From contig NZ_KB904543.1 in NCBI RefSeq assembly GCF_000380085.1, positions 1 to 63,866 on the forward strand: 63,866 nt of DNA, read 5' to 3'. Numbering within the stretch: position 1 is the stretch's first letter; each line of letters opens with the position of its first letter. Origin of the DNA: Streptococcus merionis DSM 19192 (GTDB taxonomy: Bacteria; Bacillota; Bacilli; Lactobacillales; Streptococcaceae). This document shows positions 58,407 to 63,866 of the stretch, piece after piece. A model generated the notes under the pieces. That model saw only the letters and a program-made list of their open reading frames with translations, was not told where the DNA came from and made no database searches. Position numbers and translations under genes: made by a program.

Positions 58407-58438
58407 AGGGGCAACTTATCTGTACGGGGGACAGTTCT

Positions 58439-59695
58439 ATGATCAGTAAATACCAGATTATCGTCACAAACATCAAAGAGCAGATTAGCAGTGGCCAGCT
58501 CAAGACTAGCGACAAGTTGCCATCCATTCGTCAGCTTAGCCAACAGTTCTCCTGCAACAAAGATACTGTCCAAAAAGCCTTGGCTGAACTCCGTCATCAA
58601 AACCTCATCTACCCTATCCACAAGTCTGGCTACTACGTGCTCGAAACGCCTGATCAAACCGAACCGCTAGCCTTGCCAGAATCGGACATTGCTAATATCG
58701 CTTATGATGATTTTCGCCTTTGTCTCAACGAAACCCTAGTTGGTCGTGAAAATTACCTCTTTAATTATTACCATAAGCAAGAAGGGCTTGAAGACCTGCT
58801 CCAATCTGTCCAGAAACTCCTAGTCGCTTCCAGCGTTTACAGCAAGCAGGATCAGCTGGTGATTACGTCAGGTACCCAGCAGGCCCTCTATATCTTAAGT
58901 CAGATGATGTTTCCCTCTAGCGGTGGCACTATCCTTCTTGAAGAGCCGACTTATCCTCGTATGATTGAGTTGGTCAAAACGCTAGGTCTAGCCTACCAGA
59001 CGATCCCTCGTAACTGGTCTGGTATAAACTTGACTGCGCTTGAGGCTATTTTCAAAAGCGGGAATATCACTTTCTTCTACACGATTCCAAGGCTTCACAA
59101 TCCTTTGGGCATGTCCTACACAGTGGCTGAAAAGCAGGCCATTGTCGCGTTGGCTGCTAAGTATCAGGTCTATATCATCGAGGACGACTACATGGCCGAC
59201 TTTGACGCCAAACGTCAAGCACCGCTTCACTATTATGACACCAATCACCGCGTTATCTACATCAAATCCTTCTCAGCCTCGATCTTTCCAGCCCTGCGCT
59301 TAGCGACTGTTGTCCTACCAAATCTTTTGCTCAAAGCTTTCTTATCCTACAAGCAGCTGATCGACTTTGACACCAACCTTATCCTGCAAAAGGCCTTATC
59401 GCTTTATATTGATAACGGTATGTTTGAGAAAAATAAGCTGGCGCTCCAAACCCATCTCAAGCACAATCAAGCTCAGAATCAGCAACTATTAAATAAAGCC
59501 AGAAATCCATTCCCCTACCAGCTGCTCAATCAGCAAGTCATCTTTCAAATCGATAAGAGCCGATTCAACAACCTACAATTGGCGAAATTGGAGCAGTTTG
59601 ACCAATTAGATGCCAATTACCTGACCCAAAACGCCAAACAATATTTGCGCATAACTGGTCAGAAAGAGCTCAAAATGTTTTTAGACTTATTGTGA
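58439..59695 (+). CDS. MocR-type regulator (GntR HTH + aminotransferase-like domain)
   Basis: 418 residues. GntR HTH at the N-terminus (LPSIRQLSQQFSCNKDTVQKALAEL), linker, then a fold-type I aminotransferase-like domain: TSGTQQALYIL, EEPTYPRMIEL, PRLHNPLGMSY, IIEDDYMADF and IYIKSFSASIFPALRL with the PLP Lys. MocR proteins often control pyridoxal or GABA pathways; no target is nearby apart from the divergent pmtA. The sequence ends at 418 residues without the usual last Arg-rich segment clearly visible. Confidence 0.88.
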   Translation: MISKYQIIVTNIKEQISSGQLKTSDKLPSIRQLSQQFSCNKDTVQKALAELRHQNLIYPIHKSGYYVLETPDQTEPLALPESDIANIAYDDFRLCLNETLVGRENYLFNYYHKQEGLEDLLQSVQKLLVASSVYSKQDQLVITSGTQQALYILSQMMFPSSGGTILLEEPTYPRMIELVKTLGLAYQTIPRNWSGINLTALEAIFKSGNITFFYTIPRLHNPLGMSYTVAEKQAIVALAAKYQVYIIEDDYMADFDAKRQAPLHYYDTNHRVIYIKSFSASIFPALRLATVVLPNLLLKAFLSYKQLIDFDTNLILQKALSLYIDNGMFEKNKLALQTHLKHNQAQNQQLLNKARNPFPYQLLNQQVIFQIDKSRFNNLQLAKLEQFDQLDANYLTQNAKQYLRITGQKELKMFLDLL

Positions 59696-59705
59696 TAGGA
59701 AAATA

Positions 59706-59754
59706 GGAGTGAGCTAAAATCGATTACTTTGAAATCACGATTTTAGCTCACTCC
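59706..59754. terminator. 17-bp perfect hairpin between convergent genes
   Basis: GGAGTGAGCTAAAATCG / CGATTTTAGCTCACTCC, 15-base loop; the T-run is poor. Serves the MocR gene and the ABC exporter from either side. Confidence 0.7.
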
Positions 59755-59796
59755 CTTTCTGTTTTACCTGCCAGAAGTTAACTCATTCCTCTTTTC

Positions 59797-61545
59797 TTAC
59801 TTTGCCATCATACCAGCTTGGAGCTGATACATCTTGTGGTAGGTACCGTTGAGAGCAAGGAGTTCTTCGTGCGTTCCTGCTTCGATGATTTCACCCTTAT
59901 CCAGCACATAGATACAATTAGCATCTTGAATGGTTGATAGGCGATGGGCGATGGCAATGGTGGTTCGTCCCTGACGCATTTTGCGGAGAGAATTCTGGAT
60001 AATTTCTTCAGTTTCCGAATCGATATTGGCAGTCGCTTCATCTAAAATTAAAATTTTAGGTTCAGTTGCCATAGTCCTTGCAAACGCCAAAAGCTGACGC
60101 TGACCAGAAGAATAAGTCGTCCCGCGTTCTGTTACAGGATTGTCGTAACCTTGAGGTAAGGCAGCAATAAAGCCGTGCGCATCAACAAAGCGTGCCGCAT
60201 CTTCCACTTCTTGACGGCTAATTTCCTGATACATCTGGATATTGGAAGCAATCGTCCCATGGTAAAGAAAAGGATCCTGCAAAACCAGACCCGTTTGCTG
60301 ACGCAACTCTTGCTGGCTGTAATTCTTAATGTCCTGTCCATCAATCAAAATCTGTCCACGGCTATATTCATAGAAACGCATGAAGAGATTGATGATTGAA
60401 GATTTTCCAGAACCTGTCGATCCAACAAAGGCGATAGTTTCTCCTTTATTGACCTTAAAGGAAATATTTTTTAGAACATCTTTTTTGCCATCATAAGAAA
60501 AACTAACATTTTTAAACTCAACATCACCTCGCGTGATCGTAAGATTTTGATTGATCTGGCTAGGCTCGTAATCCTCACGGTCAATCATTTCAAAAACACG
60601 ATTGGCTGCAATCATCGAGGTTTGCAAGGTCGCATAGTTCTGTGTCACCTCAATCAAAGGATCAAAGAGCTGCGAGACATACTGGATAAAGGCATAAATG
60701 AGTCCCGCCGAGAACGTTGATGTCTGCCAATTCAATCCAAAATACGTCAAAATGAGGGCATAGGCTAAAATCTTCAACAGCGACATGGCTGGACGCAGAA
60801 AGAATGAATTAACATTGATCGAACGATTGGCATAGACCATATGTTCACCGTTGATGTCTTCAAATTCCTGACTTAAGCGCTCCTCCTGACGAAAGGCCTG
60901 AATAATGCGCATACCTTCAATAGATTCAGATAATTTGACGTTGATTTCTGATAATTTTGAGCGAGTCATGGCGACCAATTCTTGTGAATAATAGCGGTAA
61001 AGAGCAACTGAGCCCCAGATTACCGGCAAAAAGAGCAAGACTAACAGGGTCAATTGCCAAGATAGGCTAAACATAGCCATCAAGGTCGCCACAAAGATAA
61101 ACGCAGACTTCATAAAGCTAGAAAATACTGTCGCAAACATATCGGCAACAGCCTGCGTATCATTGGTCAGTCGAGAGACGATGGCCCCTGCAGGCGTTTG
61201 ATCAAAATAAGCCATGCCTAGGTCTTGAATATTATCAAAAGCTGCTTGGCGCAAATCGCGGACAGTCGCATAGGCAACCTTAGCAAAGAGATACTCACTG
61301 AGGTAGGACGTCACAGCACGTACAATGACCATACCAAAATTAAGCGCCAAGACCACAAATGCAATCCGAGTTAGCCCATCTTTAATATGGTTATCAATAT
61401 AGTAACGAATCAAAAGGGTATTTCCAGTTGTTACAGCTGTTGTGACAAGGACAAAGAGAAAGCCTGAAAGCATGTTCCACTTGTATTTTATCGCGTAAGT
61501 TAAGAGACGATGGAAAACACCTGATTGTTTTTTCTTAGTTGCCAT
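59797..61545 (-). CDS. Heterodimeric multidrug ABC exporter, second subunit (PatB/SatB-like)
   Basis: 582 residues: six membrane segments then ATPase. Walker A GSTGSGKSSIINLFMRF, Walker B ILILDEATANIDS with catalytic Glu intact, but signature YSSGQRQLLAFAR (SSGQ in place of SGGQ). Such asymmetry is typical of heterodimeric drug exporters. It overlaps the partner gene by 11 bp. Ribosome site AAGGAGAACTAG. Confidence 0.88.
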   Translation of the reverse strand: MATKKKQSGVFHRLLTYAIKYKWNMLSGFLFVLVTTAVTTGNTLLIRYYIDNHIKDGLTRIAFVVLALNFGMVIVRAVTSYLSEYLFAKVAYATVRDLRQAAFDNIQDLGMAYFDQTPAGAIVSRLTNDTQAVADMFATVFSSFMKSAFIFVATLMAMFSLSWQLTLLVLLFLPVIWGSVALYRYYSQELVAMTRSKLSEINVKLSESIEGMRIIQAFRQEERLSQEFEDINGEHMVYANRSINVNSFFLRPAMSLLKILAYALILTYFGLNWQTSTFSAGLIYAFIQYVSQLFDPLIEVTQNYATLQTSMIAANRVFEMIDREDYEPSQINQNLTITRGDVEFKNVSFSYDGKKDVLKNISFKVNKGETIAFVGSTGSGKSSIINLFMRFYEYSRGQILIDGQDIKNYSQQELRQQTGLVLQDPFLYHGTIASNIQMYQEISRQEVEDAARFVDAHGFIAALPQGYDNPVTERGTTYSSGQRQLLAFARTMATEPKILILDEATANIDSETEEIIQNSLRKMRQGRTTIAIAHRLSTIQDANCIYVLDKGEIIEAGTHEELLALNGTYHKMYQLQAGMMAK

Positions 61546-63286
61546 CTAGTTCTCCTTCCAAATCCTGTGCCAGCTGTTGTGATTGATAATTCTCGTAGTA
61601 CCAGCCTTTTTTGGCCATAAGCGTGTCGTGCGTTCCACGTTCTTTTATGGTGCCATCTTCCATAACGATAATCACATCCGCATGGACAATGGCAGATAAG
61701 CGGTGGGCTGTGATAATCGTGGTTTTGCCAGAGCGCTCCGACTTAAGATTTTCTAAGATAAAATGCTCTGTCTTTGCGTCCACAGCAGACAGGGAATCGT
61801 CCAAAATCAAGATGTCTGGTTCCATAATTAAGGCACGACTCAAGGCGAGACGCTGCTTTTGACCGCCAGAGAGGGAAACGCCCCGCTCACCAATAATGGT
61901 ATCAAATTGCTCAGGCATATCCATAATATCGTCATAGACCCCACAGAGCTGGGTTGCACGCGCTACTGCCTGATCAGAAAACTTAGGATCAGCAAAGCGG
62001 ACATTTTCACGAATTGTCGTTGCAAAGAGCATCTGATCCTGTGGCACGTAGCCAATCAAGCTTCGCAAGTCTTTGAGCCGATAGTCACGAATATCGTGGC
62101 CATTAATCGAGATACTCCCTTCTTGGACATCACGCTCTCTCAGTAACAGTTTGAGCAGGGTCGTCTTACCAGATCCTGTCACTCCTACAATTCCCAAAGT
62201 TTGTCCTTTTTCAAGCTCCACATGAACATCATGCAAGGTCACCCTATCGTCATAAGCAAACTGCTTAATGTGATAAGACAGGCGGCCGTTTTCAATATGC
62301 TCAATCGGCTGCGCTGTTTCCTGAATGTCACTTTCTTGCGAGAGAAGATTTTCAATTCGCTCATAAGACACGCTTCCCCGCTGAATGACGTTAAAGAGAA
62401 AGCCCATAGCCATGAGTGGCCAAACCAGCATATCCAGATAAGTAACAAAGGTAATCAGCTCTCCAATAGTCAGAGCATTTTGCGTGATTAGCACGGTTCC
62501 CACAATCAAGGTCAGCAGGTAAGACAGACCGACAAAGGTCAAAACCAGAGGACTAAACAGCGAATTATAACGCGCGGAAACCACATTTTTTTCGTAGACA
62601 GTCTGATTAGTCTGAGCAAAACTTTCTTTTTCATTCTCTTGATAGCCGAAAGACTTGGTCACTTTGATTCCTGCGACAGATTCTTGAACCTTATTGTTTA
62701 AATCTGAAAAGGCTTCTTGAGCTTCCTTAAACGTTTCATGGTTTTTTCGACCCAGTAAGCTCGTAGCCAGAGCCATAAAGGGAAGGGGTAAAATCGCAAC
62801 GACTGTCAATCGCCAGTCGATCACGATAAACATCGTCAAGAGAGTTACAAGGGCTGTGATAGAAGCATCAACAGCTGACATGACACCACCGCCAGCTGTT
62901 TGGGTCACAGCATTAATATCGTTGGTCGCATGGGCCATGAGATCCCCAGTTCGGTATTTCTGATAAAAGGACGGTGACATCTTGGTAAAATGCTCAAAGA
63001 GCCTAAAACGTAAAATACGCGCCAAGTGGTTCGATGTTCCCAAGATATACTTGCGCCAAACATAGCGCAATAAATACATGATGAAGCCTGAGCCCAACAA
63101 CAAAAAGATGTTGAACCAAAGCTCGTCTCTCCCTAATTCTCCACTATTGATACGGTCAACAACTGCTCCCATTACCCGCGGTGGAATGAGGTTAAAAACA
63201 GCTACCAGCGATAACGAGATAATCCCAATGAGGTAGCGTCGTCTTTCCAGTTTGAAAAACCAGCCTAATTTTTTCACTAAGTTCAT
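61535..63286 (-). CDS. Heterodimeric multidrug ABC exporter, first subunit (PatA/SatA-like)
   Basis: 583 residues. Walker A GVTGSGKTTLLKLLLRE, signature LSGGQKQRLALSRAL intact, Walker B ILILDDSLSAVDA with Asp replacing catalytic Glu: the degenerate half of the pair. ATG 63286 with GGAGGGGAGATAAG; 35 in-frame codons upstream run through the attenuator and are probably leader. Likely efflux of fluoroquinolone-type drugs by analogy with pneumococcal PatAB. Confidence 0.88.
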   Translation of the reverse strand: MNLVKKLGWFFKLERRRYLIGIISLSLVAVFNLIPPRVMGAVVDRINSGELGRDELWFNIFLLLGSGFIMYLLRYVWRKYILGTSNHLARILRFRLFEHFTKMSPSFYQKYRTGDLMAHATNDINAVTQTAGGGVMSAVDASITALVTLLTMFIVIDWRLTVVAILPLPFMALATSLLGRKNHETFKEAQEAFSDLNNKVQESVAGIKVTKSFGYQENEKESFAQTNQTVYEKNVVSARYNSLFSPLVLTFVGLSYLLTLIVGTVLITQNALTIGELITFVTYLDMLVWPLMAMGFLFNVIQRGSVSYERIENLLSQESDIQETAQPIEHIENGRLSYHIKQFAYDDRVTLHDVHVELEKGQTLGIVGVTGSGKTTLLKLLLRERDVQEGSISINGHDIRDYRLKDLRSLIGYVPQDQMLFATTIRENVRFADPKFSDQAVARATQLCGVYDDIMDMPEQFDTIIGERGVSLSGGQKQRLALSRALIMEPDILILDDSLSAVDAKTEHFILENLKSERSGKTTIITAHRLSAIVHADVIIVMEDGTIKERGTHDTLMAKKGWYYENYQSQQLAQDLEGELDGN

Positions 63287-63324
63287 CTTATCTCCCCTCC
63301 TGATGGCATATTGCCAATAATAGT

Positions 63325-63384
63325 AAAAAAAGCAGCTAGACTTGGAGGACTTCATCATCTGATAGCCTCCTGTCGTTAGAGCTG
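63325..63384 (-). promoter_or_regulatory. Attenuator hairpin in the leader of the ABC exporter operon
   Basis: Minus strand CAGCT..GAC.GGAGG / CCTCC..GTC.AGCTG then CTTTTTTT. The GGAGG in the stem is also a good ribosome site for ATGATG in the loop. It resembles the stem-loop known upstream of pneumococcal patA. Confidence 0.7.
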
Positions 63385-63409
63385 ATTTCATTGATTAGTA
63401 CAAAATATG

Positions 63410-63438
63410 ATTATACCCTTTTTTCTGTGTTTTTTCAA
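63410..63438 (-). promoter_or_regulatory. Promoter of the ABC exporter operon
   Basis: Minus strand TTGAAA (63433-63438), 17 bp, TATAAT (63410-63415). Confidence 0.7.
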
Positions 63439-63530
63439 AGAAAGGTCATCAAAAGATGAGACTTTTAAACGGAAACTCTTTAAAAGTCAAAAGAAGGCAG
63501 CCTTAACTCGTCTGGATGACCTTCAGTTTT

Positions 63531-63644
63531 AAGATACGAGAGCGTGTAAAAATGCGATAGAAAATAAGGGAATGACCGATGAGTCCAGAGACTCAAGGGA
63601 GCTCACGCATTTTACCGAGCATTTTAGCTCGAGTTCAATTACAT
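63531..63644. repeat. Structured repeat unit V1
   Basis: Starts AAGATACGAGAGCGTG, ends GCATTTTAGCTCGAGTTC. Left GAGC..AAAATGC pairs with right GCATTTTAGCTC; central GAGTC / GACTC. Confidence 0.8.
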
Positions 63645-63756
63645 AAGATACAAAGCCCGTTAAAAAAGCGTAGAAAAATGAAAAAATTGACAACGAGTCT
63701 GTAGACTCTAGGAAATTTTTGAATTTTATCGAGCTTTTTAGGGTGTGTTCAGTTTT
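63645..63756. repeat. Structured repeat unit V2
   Basis: Close copy of U1 at 38492. Starts AAGATACAAAGCCCGTTAAA, ends GCTTTTTAGGGTGTGTTC; central GAGTCT / AGACTC. Confidence 0.8.
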
Positions 63757-63866
63757 AAGATACAAAGCCCGTTAAGAAAAGCGACTGAAAAAGAGGAGAC
63801 TGACCTAGTGTTCACTGAACACTAGGAGAGCCACCTTTTCCCCGAGTATTTTAGCTCGAATTCAGT
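63757..63866. repeat. Chimeric repeat unit V3 (runs to the window edge)
   Basis: Left end is U1-type (GCCCGTTAAGAAAAGC) but the right end is U3-type (GTATTTTAGCTCGAATTC), so the ends no longer pair. The centre is a strong hairpin CCTAGTGTTCA / TGAACACTAGG. Confidence 0.7.

Noticed and set aside
63529..63765. 78-codon minus-strand open frame similar to the one at 38603
   Set aside because: Same artefact: it lies in repeat units V1-V2.

Overview
The window is a piece of a Streptococcus chromosome, most like the pyogenic group (S. pyogenes / dysgalactiae / canis / equi). The reasons are: the fhuADBG siderophore operon, the lmb-htpA zinc pair, a PmtA-type P1B-4 ATPase, an LPQTG fibronectin-binding adhesin with a YSIRK-like signal peptide, and L10-leader/rplJL, asnS-aspC and ung-mutX-pyrC neighbourhoods typical of streptococci. 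The species cannot be fixed from the sequence alone. Most genes lie on the minus strand.

Layout. 0-0.3 kb: 3' end of an IS630-type transposase. 0.5-6.4 kb: rlmD-type methyltransferase, LCP ligase, pheA-aroK-aroA. 6.8 kb: tRNA-Leu(CAG). 7-13.2 kb: threonine aldolase, CHY zinc protein and bioY, then the fhu operon (reads fhuA-D-B-G). 13.7-19.6 kb: a nucleotide-housekeeping block (three NUDIX proteins, MazG-like, 2H phosphoesterase, pyrC, GH73 muramidase, ung) ending in a GntR regulator divergent from guaA. 21.7-30 kb: an AT-rich inserted island holding a lanthipeptide system. 30-35 kb: GNAT, kinase, pepT, AlkD-like, PyrR-regulated uracil permease. 35.2-39.1 kb: htpA and lmb with an AdcR-type promoter and a repeat array. 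39.3-42.4 kb: ROK kinase, acetyltransferase, rnhB, rbgA. 42.5-45.3 kb: a second AT-rich insertion with an integrase remnant and a MacB-like ABC pair. 45.3-50 kb: rplJL, asnS, a broken VOC gene, aspC. 50.4-53.5 kb: fibronectin-binding adhesin. 53.8-63.3 kb: MarR and FMN reductase, YaaA, NiCo-riboswitch/PmtA, MocR, and a heterodimeric multidrug ABC exporter behind an attenuator. 63.5 kb to the end: a second repeat array.

The most notable system is the island at 21.7-30 kb. A TprA-like (PlcR-family) regulator is divergent from a 54-residue secreted peptide gene ending in LDVGKAD, the signal I recall for pneumococcal PhrA. Behind it are a class III LanKC synthetase, a 54-residue precursor that has not been called by length-limited ORF finding (LDLQ leader motif, Pro-Arg candidate cleavage site, Thr-rich core, terminal S-x2-S-x2-C labionin/lanthionine motif), an ABC exporter without a peptidase domain, a small membrane protein, and a surface subtilase with an atypical LPKTN anchor. 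Together they make sense as a quorum-sensing-controlled, exported and extracellularly matured class III lanthipeptide. The regulatory module is known from pneumococcus. The class III plus anchored-subtilase combination is what deserves attention.

Other items: a family of about 113-bp structured repeats whose stem halves co-vary between copies, one array of which separates the AdcR-type promoter from lmb; a NiCo (czcD) riboswitch on a PmtA-like iron exporter; an attenuator before the multidrug exporter; a possible leaderless marR; and an isolated nested hairpin near 55.35 kb.
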